64,000 nucleotides of DNA from Mycolicibacterium sediminis (GCF_010731735.1 NZ_AP022588.1:6186642-6250641), one strand, 5' to 3'. Positions 31,660 to 40,541 are shown, numbered from the stretch's first letter. Translations and numbers: made by a program. The notes: a model not told the origin generated them from the letters alone.

Positions 31660-33314
31660 CGGAGCAACCCGCTGAGCAACCGCTGGTGCAGCGGTGCCCG
31701 GGGCGCCGTGGCGGCCGCCTCCAGCATCTCGTCGACCACGGTGAACTTGGCGCGCGGCCGCTCGGTACCGCCGCGGGCGACCTCCGCGGAGTCGATGGCC
31801 CGCCAGCCGGCGACGTCGACGAGTGCCGGTTGGCGTCGTCGCACCAGCCGGTCGAGCTCGCCGGACCTCGCCGTCGGTCCGGGCAGAACGCCGGCGTTGA
31901 AGTCGGCGACCAACTCCCGGACCGTCTGCGCCGCACAGGACTTGTTGGTGCCGATGAACCCCGTCGGCCCGCGCTTGATCCACCCTGCGACGTAGGTCCC
32001 GGGCGCACCGGTGACGCGGCCGTCGTCGTTGGGCACGGTGCCGGTCGTCTCGTCGAACGGGAGATCCCGAATCGGCGTGCCGCGGTATCCGATCGACGTC
32101 AGCACCAGCCCGGCCGGCAACGTCCGCACCTCGTCCGTACCGGTCACCGTGAAGGCCATGCCCTCGACGCGCTCCCGACCGAGCAGTCGCTGGGGCGTCA
32201 GGCGGTAGGCCAACCGGATGCGGGGCCGGTCGCTCGGGGCCGCCGCGTCGCCGAGCTTCGCGAGGATCTCCAGCTTGCCCTTGACGAGCGGGTCGGAGGC
32301 CTCGGCGAGGTCCTCCCGGACCAGCTCGTGGTCGGCAGCGTCGAGCACCACCTCGTGGGTGGCGGTCAACCCGATGAGTTCGGGCAGCGTGAACGCCGAG
32401 TCGGCAGGACGGCGTCGGGCGACGATGACCACCTCGCGCACCGCCGAGCCGCGCAGCACAGTCAGCGCGTGGTCCGCGATGTCGGTTCCCGCCAGCGCGT
32501 CGGGATCGGTGGTCAGGATGCGCGCGACGTCGAGGGCCACGTTGCCGTTGCCGACGACGACCACGCGCTCGTGACTCAGGTCGACCGGCAGCGAGGCCTG
32601 GTCGGGGTGGCCGTTGAACCAGGCGACGAACTCGGTGGCGGTGCCACTGCCCGCCATCCCCATGCCCTCGACGTCGAGCCGACGGTCCGTGGATGCTCCG
32701 ACGGCGTAGAGCACGGCGTGGTGGTGGGTCAGCAGGTCGGCGTGGCTCACGTGGTTGCCGACCTCGACGTTGAGGTAGAACCCGAAGCCCCGCTCGCTGG
32801 TGATCTTGTCGAACAGCGAGGTGACGCGCTTGGTGGTCTGGTGGTCGGGGGCCACGCCGGCGCGGACCAGCCCGTACGGCGTCGGCAACTTCTCGAACAC
32901 GTTGACCTCGACGCCCCGCTGCGTCAGCAGTTCGTCGGCCGCGTACATCGCGGCGGGCCCCGAGCCCACGATCGCCACCCGCAGCGGTCCGTCGCCACGC
33001 TCGATCCTGGGCGCCTCGAGCACCGGCGCCAGCTTCGACGTCGGCGGCAGCTTGCCCTCCCGCTTGGGATAGAACGCCGCGTTCAACTCGACGAACGGCA
33101 GCTGCTTGGGCTCCAGCCGGGTGTCGGGCGAGATCGCCCCCACGGGGCAGGCCGACACGCACGCGCCGCAGTCCACGCACGCCACCGGATCGATGAACAG
33201 CATCTCCGCGGTCGCGAAACCGGGCTCGTCGGGCGACGGATGGATGCAGTTGACGGGGCAGGCGTAGACGCACGACCCGTCACTGCAACACGACTGGGTG
33301 ATCACGTGTGGCAT
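31656..33314 (-). CDS. fprB: Ferredoxin/ferredoxin-NADP reductase fusion FprB
   Basis: A 552-residue redox enzyme. Residues 1-70 are a bacterial ferredoxin with two Cys clusters (CSDGSCVYACPVNC and CVDCGACVSACPVG). After a linker comes an adrenodoxin-reductase-like FNR with the FAD motif VAIVGSGPAAMYAADELL, the NADP motif VVVVGNGNVALDVARIL, and ATG/AGW segments. It moves electrons between NADPH and iron-sulfur or cytochrome P450 partners. It lies 9 bp downstream of the AurF-like oxygenase gene on the same strand, to which it may supply electrons. ATG 33314. Confidence 0.95.
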   Translation of the reverse strand: MPHVITQSCCSDGSCVYACPVNCIHPSPDEPGFATAEMLFIDPVACVDCGACVSACPVGAISPDTRLEPKQLPFVELNAAFYPKREGKLPPTSKLAPVLEAPRIERGDGPLRVAIVGSGPAAMYAADELLTQRGVEVNVFEKLPTPYGLVRAGVAPDHQTTKRVTSLFDKITSERGFGFYLNVEVGNHVSHADLLTHHHAVLYAVGASTDRRLDVEGMGMAGSGTATEFVAWFNGHPDQASLPVDLSHERVVVVGNGNVALDVARILTTDPDALAGTDIADHALTVLRGSAVREVVIVARRRPADSAFTLPELIGLTATHEVVLDAADHELVREDLAEASDPLVKGKLEILAKLGDAAAPSDRPRIRLAYRLTPQRLLGRERVEGMAFTVTGTDEVRTLPAGLVLTSIGYRGTPIRDLPFDETTGTVPNDDGRVTGAPGTYVAGWIKRGPTGFIGTNKSCAAQTVRELVADFNAGVLPGPTARSGELDRLVRRRQPALVDVAGWRAIDSAEVARGGTERPRAKFTVVDEMLEAAATAPRAPLHQRLLSGLLR

Positions 33315-33323
33315 CGCAGGCCC

Positions 33324-34352
33324 CTACGCGACGGCGACGACGTGCTGGCGTTGCGGCTCGCTGCGGTAGCGGCTCGCCTGTCCGTCGATCTTGCAGATGC
33401 GCCAGATCAGCTTGGCGAGCGGGTTCATGAGCCCGGTCTCGTGGCACAGCATGCGGACGTCACCGAAGGTGTCGCGCAGGAACTGGCGGCCCTGCGGCCG
33501 GTCGAAGAAGATCTCCTTCTTCACGGACTTCGGGATGTCGAACTCCTCCCAGAAGGCCTTCGGCGGCACGACGATCGCCTGGCACAGCACGCGCATGATG
33601 ATCGGGACGTGCAGCGACAGCACGAAGCGCTTGAAGCGACCCGTGCTCGTCACCCGCTTGTGCAGGTACTCGTGGGCGAATGAGATGTGGCGGGCCTCCT
33701 CGGCCACGTGGATGGCCATGACGCGCTCCATGATCGGGTGCAGCGCCTTGCCCTCGCGCAGGACGTTCTTCTGGATGTGGTCGATGGGCTCCTCGCCGGC
33801 GAGGACGCCGAAGAAGAACACGATCGGCAGCGGACCCGCGGCCAGCGGGATGAGCTGCGACAGCCACTTCAGCATGCGGGGCATGCCGGGCACGTCGATG
33901 CCGATGCGGTTGACCATCTCCTGGAACATCAGGGTGTGGTTGCACTCCTCGACCGACTCGTGGAGGCAGTAGCGGTACTCGGGGGAGCCGTTGGGCACCC
34001 AGAACGCGTAGTTCATCAGCCCGCGGATCAGGATCGACTCGAAGTGCAGACCCACCTTCGCGACGTTGGCCTGGCGCCACATGCCGATCTCGATCTGGCG
34101 CTCCCGGCTCTGCGCCTGGTACCACGGGTGCATGCCGAACGGGTCGGTGGACGGGAGGATCCAGCGCTCGTCGTTCGGGGTCACCGCGAACTCGGGCGAG
34201 TCCCAGTCGATGTCGCCGTACGGGTTGAAGTTGCGTCGCACGGAGCCCGCGGAGAGCGTCTCCAGCTTGTTCACGTACTCGGTATCGTCGACGACGTCCA
34301 TGTTCTTGCGCCAACGCCGGATGACGCGGGTCCTAGCAGTCTTGACAGCCAT
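33324..34352 (-). CDS. AurF-like diiron oxygenase (Rv0885-like)
   Basis: A 342-residue non-haem diiron protein of the AurF (p-aminobenzoate N-oxygenase) family. Ligand motifs are visible in HESVEECNHTLMFQEMVNRI and HVAEEARHISFAHEYLHKR (E-x2-H type pairs). It probably oxidises an amine or fatty substrate using electrons from FprB, whose gene follows by 9 bp. ATG 34352 has GGGAGG upstream. It diverges from the methionine aminopeptidase gene; the gap carries a CRP-type site. In M. tuberculosis Rv0885 and serC share such a gap. Confidence 0.87.
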   Translation of the reverse strand: MAVKTARTRVIRRWRKNMDVVDDTEYVNKLETLSAGSVRRNFNPYGDIDWDSPEFAVTPNDERWILPSTDPFGMHPWYQAQSRERQIEIGMWRQANVAKVGLHFESILIRGLMNYAFWVPNGSPEYRYCLHESVEECNHTLMFQEMVNRIGIDVPGMPRMLKWLSQLIPLAAGPLPIVFFFGVLAGEEPIDHIQKNVLREGKALHPIMERVMAIHVAEEARHISFAHEYLHKRVTSTGRFKRFVLSLHVPIIMRVLCQAIVVPPKAFWEEFDIPKSVKKEIFFDRPQGRQFLRDTFGDVRMLCHETGLMNPLAKLIWRICKIDGQASRYRSEPQRQHVVAVA

Positions 34353-34471
34353 TTGATGCCTCCCGTGAGGTTTACATTTGTCGGCTTGCTGTCTAAGTAC
34401 GGTACCCGTGGTCCCAGTAATTGAACAGGGCATTCCGGGCGATGTGCCCCAGCCGCGTTATCCACGTCACA

Positions 34472-34487
34472 TGTGAAGCAGGTCACA
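34472..34487. promoter_or_regulatory. CRP-type site TGTGA-N6-TCACA between Rv0885-like and map-serC
   Basis: TGTGAAGCAGGTCACA is a perfect match to the CRP/FNR consensus. It ends 4 bp before the aminopeptidase ATG and about 135 bp from the divergent diiron gene. In M. tuberculosis the CRP homologue Rv3676 controls serC from the equivalent intergenic region (established knowledge, from memory). Here an aminopeptidase gene lies between the site and serC. Confidence 0.75.
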
Positions 34488-34491
34488 CTCC

Positions 34492-35256
34492 ATGGTCCAA
34501 CTGAAGACCGAGGCCGAGATCGAGAAGATGGCCGCGGCGGGCGCCGTCGTCGCCGAGGCGCTACGCGCGATCGTCGCCCATGCCACCCCCGGCAGGACCA
34601 CCCGCGATCTCGACGCCGTGGCCGCCGACGTCCTCGCCAGCCACCGCGCGACGTCGCCGTTCCTGAACTACCACCCGCGATGGTCGCCGACGCCGTTCCC
34701 CGCGGTGCTGTGCACGAGCGTCAACGACGCCGTCGTCCACGGCATCCCCACCGACGAGGTGCTCGCCGACGGCGACCTGGTGTCGGTCGACTTCGGCGCC
34801 GTCCTCGACGGGTGGTGCGGTGACGCCGCCCGCAGCTTCGTGATCGGCACGCCGCGGCCCGACGACGCCGACCTCATCGCCGCCACCGAAGCCGCGCTGG
34901 CCGCGGGCATCGCCGCCGCCCGGCCCGGCAACACCCTGGGTGACCTCGGCGCCGCCATCGCGGCGGTGGCGCGCGGCGCCGGCTACGGCATGCTCGCCGA
35001 CCACGGCGGTCACGGCATCGGCCACACCATGCACGAGGATCCGCACGTCCCCAACGAAGGTCGCGCCGGCAAGGGCATGACGCTGCGCGCCGGGTTGGTG
35101 ATCGCCATCGAGCCGATGCTCATCGCCGACGGCACCGACGACTACGCCCACGACGCCGACGGCTGGACGCTGCGCACCGCGACGGGTGCCCGCGCCGCGC
35201 ACAGCGAGCACACCGTGGCCGTCACCGCCGACGGGCCACGCATCCTGACGCTCTAA
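34492..35256 (+). CDS. Type I methionine aminopeptidase paralogue upstream of serC
   Basis: A 254-residue methionine aminopeptidase. Metal and active-site residues are present: His83, Asp100, Asp111, His174, His181, Glu207 and Glu239. It is similar throughout to the paralogue at 14.9 kb (shared spacing of all ligands). ATG 34492 lies 4 bp after a CRP-type site, and serC begins 10 bp after its stop, so the two form an operon. M. tuberculosis has no aminopeptidase gene at this position as far as I remember, so it looks like an insertion between Rv0885 and serC. Confidence 0.87.
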   Translation: MVQLKTEAEIEKMAAAGAVVAEALRAIVAHATPGRTTRDLDAVAADVLASHRATSPFLNYHPRWSPTPFPAVLCTSVNDAVVHGIPTDEVLADGDLVSVDFGAVLDGWCGDAARSFVIGTPRPDDADLIAATEAALAAGIAAARPGNTLGDLGAAIAAVARGAGYGMLADHGGHGIGHTMHEDPHVPNEGRAGKGMTLRAGLVIAIEPMLIADGTDDYAHDADGWTLRTATGARAAHSEHTVAVTADGPRILTL

Positions 35257-35266
35257 GCTCGTGGCC

Positions 35267-36379
35267 ATGTCCGACGCCGATCTGACCATCCCCGCCGACC
35301 TCAAGCCCGCCGACGGACGGTTCGGCTGCGGGCCCTCCAAGGTCCGTCCCGAGCAGTTGCAGGCGCTCGCCGCGGCCGGTGACCTGTTCGGCACGTCGCA
35401 CCGCCAGGCGCCGGTGAAGAACCTGGTCGGACGCGTGCGCGACGGTGTCCGCCAGCTGTTCACGGTGCCCGACGGCTACGAGGTCATCCTCGGCAACGGC
35501 GGCTCGACGGCGTTCTGGGACGCGGCGGCCTTCGGACTCGTCGACAAGCGCTCGCTGCACCTCACTTTCGGCGAGTTCAGCGCGAAGTTCGCCTCGGCGG
35601 TCAAGGCCAACCCGTTCGTCGGCGAGCCGATCGTGATCAAGGCCGACGCGGGCAGCGCCCCGAAGCCGCAGTCCGACCCGGACGTCGACGTCGTCGCCTG
35701 GGCCCACAACGAGACCTCCACCGGCGTCGCGGTTCCCGTCGAGCGGCCCGACGGCGACGCCCTGGTCCTCATCGACGCCACGTCGGCCGCGGGCGGGTTG
35801 CCCGTCGACATCACCGACGCCGACGCCTACTACTTCGCCCCGCAGAAGAACTTCGCCTCCGACGGTGGCCTGTGGTTCGCGGTCATGAGCCCGGCCGCGC
35901 TGGCGCGCGTCGAGGCGATCGCGTCGTCCGGACGGTGGGTGCCGGACTTCCTCTCGCTGCCGATCGCGATCGACAACAGCCTGAAGAACCAGACGTACAA
36001 CACGCCGGCGATCGGCACGCTGATCCTGATGGCCGAACAGCTCGACTGGCTCAACGGCAACGGCGGCCTGGACTGGGCGGTGTCCCGGACGGCCGACTCG
36101 TCTCGGCGGCTGTACTCCTGGGCCGAGGCGTCGGAGTTCGCGACGCCCTTCGTCACCGACCCCGCACTGCGCTCGCAGGTCGTCGGGACCGTCGACTTCG
36201 CCGACTCGGTGGACGCCGCGGCCGTGGCCAAGGTGCTCCGGGCCAACGGCATCGTCGACACCGAGCCCTACCGCAAGCTGGGTCGCAACCAGCTGCGGGT
36301 CGCGATGTTCCCGGCCGTCGACCCCGAGGACGTCAGCGCGCTGACCGCCTGCGTCGACTGGGTCGTCGAACACCTCTGA
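35267..36379 (+). CDS. serC: Phosphoserine aminotransferase SerC
   Basis: A 370-residue PLP enzyme that makes 3-phosphoserine from phosphohydroxypyruvate in serine biosynthesis. It follows the mycobacterial SerC sequence from DGRFGCGPSKVRPEQLQAL to RVAMFPAVDPEDVSALT; the PLP lysine is in YFAPQKNFASDGGLW. ATG 35267 gives the known start; a GTG two codons upstream is less likely. It sits 10 bp after the aminopeptidase gene and is probably transcribed from the CRP-controlled promoter upstream of it. Confidence 0.96.
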   Translation: MSDADLTIPADLKPADGRFGCGPSKVRPEQLQALAAAGDLFGTSHRQAPVKNLVGRVRDGVRQLFTVPDGYEVILGNGGSTAFWDAAAFGLVDKRSLHLTFGEFSAKFASAVKANPFVGEPIVIKADAGSAPKPQSDPDVDVVAWAHNETSTGVAVPVERPDGDALVLIDATSAAGGLPVDITDADAYYFAPQKNFASDGGLWFAVMSPAALARVEAIASSGRWVPDFLSLPIAIDNSLKNQTYNTPAIGTLILMAEQLDWLNGNGGLDWAVSRTADSSRRLYSWAEASEFATPFVTDPALRSQVVGTVDFADSVDAAAVAKVLRANGIVDTEPYRKLGRNQLRVAMFPAVDPEDVSALTACVDWVVEHL

Positions 36380-36440
36380 CCTCGTGCGTAACAGTGCCCG
36401 GGGCCCGCGTGTCGAGCCTGGTCACGACTCGGTAACGCAG

Positions 36441-36467
36441 TAGGGTGACGCCTTAGCCCCAAGGAGG
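36441..36467 (+). promoter_or_regulatory. Likely sepH -10 box and ribosome site
   Basis: TAGGGT at 36441-36446 fits a mycobacterial TANNNT -10 box, and AAGGAGG at 36461-36467 lies 5 bp before the sepH ATG at 36473, one of the strongest ribosome sites in the window. A -35 element is not clear. Confidence 0.45.
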
Positions 36468-36472
36468 TTGAT

Positions 36473-37339
36473 ATGCGCGAACTCAACGTCGTCGGCTTGG
36501 ACGTCGACGGTAAGAGCGTCATCTGCGAATCGGCCGACTCGGGTGAGAAGTTCCTCCTGATCCCCGACGGCCGACTGCACGCAGCCCTGCGCGGCGACCG
36601 GGTGGGCTCCAGCAAACCCAAGGTCGAGGTCGACATGTCGAACACGCTGCGTCCCAAGGACATTCAATCCCGCATTCGCGCCGGGGCCTCCGTCGAGCAG
36701 GTCGCCGAGGCGGCCGGGGTCGACATCGCCCGGGTGGAGCGCTTCGCCCATCCCGTGCTGCTCGAGCGCTCCCGCGCCGCCGAACTCGCCACCGCCGCCC
36801 ACCCCGTGCTCGCCGACGGGCCGACGGTCATGACGCTGCTCGAGACGGTGACGACGTCGCTGATCGGACGCGGCCTCGATCCCGACGCCACCGAGTGGGA
36901 CGCCTGGCGCAACGAGGACGGCCGCTGGACGGTGCAGCTCGCCTGGAAGGCCGGCCGCTCCGACAACGTCGCCCACTTCCGCTTCAGCCCCGGATCGCAC
37001 GGCGGCACGGTCACCGCGTTCGACGACGCCGCCTCCGAACTCGTCGATCCGGACTTCCAGCGGCCGCCGCTGCGTTCGGTGGCACTGCGCGCCGATGCTG
37101 CTCCCGCACCGAAGACCACCGCGGAGCGCCCCGCCGACGAGGTGGCCGACTACGCGGACGACTTCGACGACGACTCGGTGGCCGAGCCGCAGCTCCCGCT
37201 GACGCCGCCCATCCCCGAACCTAGCCGCGAGTCCGCCCCCGAATCGACGCAGAAGACCGCCCGGACGCGTCGCCGCAAGCCCGAGGTACCCGCCTGGGAG
37301 GACGTCCTGCTGGGCGTCCGCTCCGGCACTCAGCCCTGA
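36473..37339 (+). CDS. sepH: Septation protein SepH
   Basis: A 288-residue actinobacterial protein (DUF3071). Residues 1-110 include the conserved start MRELNVVGLDVDGKSVICE and a helix-turn-helix-like part RPKDIQSRIRAGASVEQVAE that in Streptomyces stimulates FtsZ assembly. The C-terminal half is variable and acidic, then basic (TRRRKPEVPAWEDVLLG). It supports early cell division. Strong ribosome site AAGGAGG. It corresponds to M. tuberculosis Rv0883c, downstream of serC in both genomes. Confidence 0.94.
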   Translation: MRELNVVGLDVDGKSVICESADSGEKFLLIPDGRLHAALRGDRVGSSKPKVEVDMSNTLRPKDIQSRIRAGASVEQVAEAAGVDIARVERFAHPVLLERSRAAELATAAHPVLADGPTVMTLLETVTTSLIGRGLDPDATEWDAWRNEDGRWTVQLAWKAGRSDNVAHFRFSPGSHGGTVTAFDDAASELVDPDFQRPPLRSVALRADAAPAPKTTAERPADEVADYADDFDDDSVAEPQLPLTPPIPEPSRESAPESTQKTARTRRRKPEVPAWEDVLLGVRSGTQP

Positions 37340-37343
37340 GTCG

Positions 37344-37619
37344 TCAGGCGCCTGCCGCCAGTCCGAGCAGCACCAGCCAACCGATCGCCACCCCGGCGCC
37401 GCTGCCCAGCACGAACCACCGCCACACCGGCCGGGACCGCCAGCCCCACACCGTCGGCGCCAGACCGCCCACCGCGACGACGTTGAGCCCCACCGCGAGC
37501 AGCGGGTGCACCCGCACCAGACCGAGACTCAGCACGACGATGGCCGCGCCGGTCACCGCCGCCACGAACCCGGCGACCGTCAACCCCGTGCCCCAGGGCG
37601 TCACGTCCTCGTCAGTCAC
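37344..37619 (-). CDS. DUF2537 small membrane protein (Rv0882-like)
   Basis: A 91-residue protein with three membrane helices (about 12-32, 38-55, 66-90), starting MTDEDVTPWGTGLTVAGFVA. It matches the mycobacterial DUF2537 family; function unknown. GTG 37619 overlaps the stop of the upstream RNA methyltransferase gene (GTGA). It is convergent with sepH, whose stop is 4 bp away. Confidence 0.85.
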   Translation of the reverse strand: MTDEDVTPWGTGLTVAGFVAAVTGAAIVVLSLGLVRVHPLLAVGLNVVAVGGLAPTVWGWRSRPVWRWFVLGSGAGVAIGWLVLLGLAAGA

Positions 37620-38494
37620 CGGTCAGATCCCCCGCTCGCTTCGCTGGAGCCGCGCTCGTGCGGAGTGCCCGCCGAGTCGACCCTAACCCGCTCGTAGAAC
37701 GCCAGCGCCGCAGCCGTCGCGACGTTCAGCGAGTCCGTACCGCGCGACATCGGGATCCGGACGCGCTCGTCGCTGCTGCGCATCGTGTGCTCGCTCAGCC
37801 CCGGCCCCTCGGCCCCGACGAGGAACGCGACCCGTGCGCCCGACAGCTCGTCCATCGCCTCGGCGAGCGTGCGGGCGGCCGGGTTCGGCGTCATCGCCAG
37901 CACACGGAAGCCGTTGTCCCGCATCGTGTTCAGATCGGCGGGCCATGCCGCCGACCACGCGTAGGGCACCAGCAGCGCATGGCCCATCGAGACGCGGACC
38001 GCCCGCCGGTACAGCGGGTCCGCGCAGCCGGTGCCGAACACCACGGCGTCGACGCCCAACCCGGCGGCGTTGCGGAACACCGAGCCCAGGTTCTCGTGAT
38101 CGTTGACGCCCTCGAGCACCGCCACGGTGCGGGCATCGGCCATGACCTCGTCGAGCGTCAGTTCGCGGGGCCGCGGCGCGGCGGCCAGCACGCCGCGGTT
38201 GAGGTGGAACCCGATCACCTCGGCCATCACCTCCGCGCTGGCCCGGAAGTACGGCGCGGTGGTGGCGGGAAGGTCGTCGGCCAGTTCGCGCAGTCGGCGG
38301 TCGGTGCCGAGGAGCGCCCGCGCGTGGAACCGCGACGCGAGCATGCGCTGCACCACCAGCACTCCCTCGGCGATCACCAGGCCCTTGCCGGTCGGCAGGT
38401 CGGGCCGCCGGTCGATGCTGTTGAGGTCGCGGAAGTCGTCCAACCGAGGGTCGGCGGGGTCGTCGACGTCCACGACGTTGGGCAGGCCGGTCAC
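37616..38494 (-). CDS. SpoU-family tRNA/rRNA 2'-O-methyltransferase (Rv0881-like)
   Basis: A 292-residue SPOUT methyltransferase. The N-terminal substrate-binding domain (about 1-100) is followed by the knotted catalytic domain: VNDHENLGSVFRNAAGLGVD (motif 1), FLVGAEGPGLSE (motif 2) and PMSRGTDSLNVATAAALAFYE (motif 3). It methylates a ribose 2'-OH using S-adenosylmethionine; the exact RNA position is unknown. GTG 38494 overlaps the MarR stop, and its stop overlaps the DUF2537 start, making a three-gene operon. Confidence 0.92.
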   Translation of the reverse strand: MTGLPNVVDVDDPADPRLDDFRDLNSIDRRPDLPTGKGLVIAEGVLVVQRMLASRFHARALLGTDRRLRELADDLPATTAPYFRASAEVMAEVIGFHLNRGVLAAAPRPRELTLDEVMADARTVAVLEGVNDHENLGSVFRNAAGLGVDAVVFGTGCADPLYRRAVRVSMGHALLVPYAWSAAWPADLNTMRDNGFRVLAMTPNPAARTLAEAMDELSGARVAFLVGAEGPGLSEHTMRSSDERVRIPMSRGTDSLNVATAAALAFYERVRVDSAGTPHERGSSEASGGSDR

Positions 38495-38922
38495 CCGGCG
38501 TCGTCGACGATGGCCATCATGAGATCGGCTGCCTCGAGCAGACAGTCACGCTGCTCCTGGGTCAGCTCGGCGAGCCGCTGCTGCAACCACTCCCGGCTGG
38601 CACGCCGCTCCGCCTCGATGAGTTCGGCGCCTGCGCGCGACACCGCCACCAGGACCTGACGACCGTCGTCGGGGTGTGCCGAGCGGTCCACGAAGCCCAG
38701 GTCGACGAGCGAGGCGATCACCCGGGTCATCGACGGCGGCCGCACCCGCTCCCGCACCGCCAGTGCGCCCGGCGTCAGCGGACCCTCCTTGGCGAGGGTG
38801 GCCAGCGCCGACAGCTGGGACAGCGACACCGGGGAGTCGGGCCGCCGGAATCGCAGCTGCCGCGCCAAACGGACCGTGGCCAGGGACAAGTCGCTGGCCA
38901 GCCGCGCGTCGGCGTCGCTCAC
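38491..38922 (-). CDS. MarR-family regulator (Rv0880-like)
   Basis: A 143-residue MarR regulator: winged helix at about 35-95 (SQLSALATLAKEGPLTPGAL, RPPSMTRVIASLVDLGFVDR, wing HPDDGRQVLVAVS). It matches M. tuberculosis Rv0880, a regulator of lipid and drug-response genes. GTG 38922 has no overlap with the divergent DUF2530 gene. The stop overlaps the methyltransferase start. Confidence 0.9.
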   Translation of the reverse strand: MSDADARLASDLSLATVRLARQLRFRRPDSPVSLSQLSALATLAKEGPLTPGALAVRERVRPPSMTRVIASLVDLGFVDRSAHPDDGRQVLVAVSRAGAELIEAERRASREWLQQRLAELTQEQRDCLLEAADLMMAIVDDAG

Positions 38923-38996
38923 GAGGACCCACAGTACCGACAGCGGGTCCTCAGCGGCCGCAGCGACGCCCGCTCCATCGGCTAGGTTTGTCCGCG

Positions 38997-39260
38997 ATGG
39001 CCGCTACCGAACCCGTCGACGACGCACCTCAGCCGCCGCCGCTGCCCGCGTCCCTGCTGCGGCAGTGGCCGGTGATCGGCACCATCGCGGCGGGCTGGCT
39101 CGTGGCGGTCGTGCTGGCCTTCGCGGTGCCCGCGCTGCACGACTGGCGACCGATCACCGTCGCGGGCCTGGGCGTCGGAGTCCTCGGCACGTCCATCTTC
39201 CTGTGGCAGCGTGCCGCGGTGCGTCGTGGCTCCCGCGGCGCACAGACCGGACTGACCTGA
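38997..39260 (+). CDS. DUF2530 membrane protein (Rv0879c-like)
   Basis: An 87-residue protein with two membrane helices (about 27-46 and 54-71) and a Pro-rich start (PQPPPLPASLLRQWPVIGTI). It matches mycobacterial DUF2530; function unknown. ATG 38997 diverges from the MarR gene 74 bp away. The next gene starts 17 bp after its stop. Confidence 0.85.
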   Translation: MAATEPVDDAPQPPPLPASLLRQWPVIGTIAAGWLVAVVLAFAVPALHDWRPITVAGLGVGVLGTSIFLWQRAAVRRGSRGAQTGLT

Positions 39261-39277
39261 ATTCACCTGGAGGAACC

Positions 39278-39733
39278 GTGGCCGACCCATTGCTTCAAGC
39301 CGAGATCGACATCGCGGCACCGCCGGAGAAGGTATGGGAGCTGGTGTCCGACCTGAGGCTGATGCCGAAGTGGAGCCCGCAGTGTCGGCTGATGAAGGTG
39401 TTCGGTCCGCTGCGGGCGGGCGCCAAGACCGTCAACGTGAACCGGCGCGGACTGATGTTCTGGCCGACGACGAGTCAGATCACCGAGTTCATCCCCGGCG
39501 AGAAGCTCGCGTTCCGCGTCAACGAGAACAACACCGTGTGGAGCTACGAGCTGGAGCCGACGGCGACCGGCACCCGGCTCGTCGAGAGCAGGCACGCGGA
39601 GAACGGCGTCAAGCCCATCTCGACCGTCCTGGTGAACGCCGTCATGGGCGGCGTCCCGAGCTTCGAACGCGAGCTGGTGCAGGGCATGAACGACTCGCTC
39701 GCGCGCATCAAGGCCGCCGCCGAGGGCCGCTGA
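39278..39733 (+). CDS. SRPBCC-fold (polyketide cyclase/dehydrase-like) protein
   Basis: A 151-residue protein with the START-like fold: AEIDIAAPPEKVWELVSDL at the front, LMPKWSPQCRLMKV, and the long C-terminal helix FERELVQGMNDSLARIKAAA. These proteins bind lipids or hydrophobic ligands in a cavity. GTG 39278 has GGAGGAA 5 bp upstream. It follows DUF2530 on the same strand and is convergent with DUF3027 (4-bp gap). The ligand is unknown. Confidence 0.88.
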   Translation: MADPLLQAEIDIAAPPEKVWELVSDLRLMPKWSPQCRLMKVFGPLRAGAKTVNVNRRGLMFWPTTSQITEFIPGEKLAFRVNENNTVWSYELEPTATGTRLVESRHAENGVKPISTVLVNAVMGGVPSFERELVQGMNDSLARIKAAAEGR

Positions 39734-39737
39734 CCCG

Positions 39738-40541
39738 TCAGGACTCGGTGCGGTCGATCACGCCGTCGTCGTACGGATCGAACATCGGCGACCCGATCCG
39801 CGCGGGCTCGGGCGTGTCCGAGTGCGCGCCGCAGCCGTAGTCGAGCGCGACGACGTGGCCGTCGGCCGACATCTCGTTGCCGCACACCCCGAACAGCCGG
39901 CCGAGCGAGCCCGACAGCGGCAGGTAGAAGCCACAGTCGCGGCAGACCCGCCGGGTGGAGCGCGCCATCGGCGAATTCGGGCCGTACTCGCCCTCGTACC
40001 ACCGCTGCGCGGCGTCGGTGCGACCCAGGTCGCCGAGGACCTGCTTGCGTCCGAAGCCGACCTCGGCGGCCAACTCGTCGAGTTCCTCGTCGCCCGAGGA
40101 CAGGAAGCCGGGCACCAGGCGCGGGTCGTTGGTGGCCGGGGCCAGCAGATCGCCGGGCCCGAGGTCGCCGGGCTGCACCCGCTCGTTCCAGGGCACCCAC
40201 GCGGGCGCCAGCAGCGCCGTCGGACCGGGGACCAGCACGACCTCGCTGACCGTCGCGCGCTCGGCACCCGGGTACGCCGCCACCACGACCGCCCACTGCC
40301 AGCCCTGGTAGCCCGGCATCACGGCCAGGAACCGGTGCGTGGCGGCGAAGGGATCGTCGAGGCTGGCACCCAGGTACTCGCCGACCTGAGCGTCGTCGTC
40401 GTCACTGCCCTCGACGATCGCGTCGCGGGCGAGGTCGACGGCGTCCACCAGGATCGCCGTCAACTCGGGCGACGCCGTCGCGGCATCGGCCTCCGGCGTC
40501 GGAGCGGCGTCCTGTTCTGCGGGTTCGATCATGCTGTCCAT
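39738..40541 (-). CDS. DUF3027 protein (Rv0877-like)
   Basis: A 267-residue actinobacterial protein. After a variable acidic start it shows the conserved LTAILVDAVDLARDAIVE, HRFLAVMPGYQGWQWAVVVA and a Cys pair in RVCRDCGFYLPL followed by GVCGNEMSADG and YGCGAHSD, four cysteine positions that suggest a zinc site. Function unknown. ATG 40541 was chosen; a second ATG lies three codons on. It diverges from the MFS gene, as Rv0877 does from Rv0876c. Confidence 0.88.
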   Translation of the reverse strand: MDSMIEPAEQDAAPTPEADAATASPELTAILVDAVDLARDAIVEGSDDDDAQVGEYLGASLDDPFAATHRFLAVMPGYQGWQWAVVVAAYPGAERATVSEVVLVPGPTALLAPAWVPWNERVQPGDLGPGDLLAPATNDPRLVPGFLSSGDEELDELAAEVGFGRKQVLGDLGRTDAAQRWYEGEYGPNSPMARSTRRVCRDCGFYLPLSGSLGRLFGVCGNEMSADGHVVALDYGCGAHSDTPEPARIGSPMFDPYDDGVIDRTES

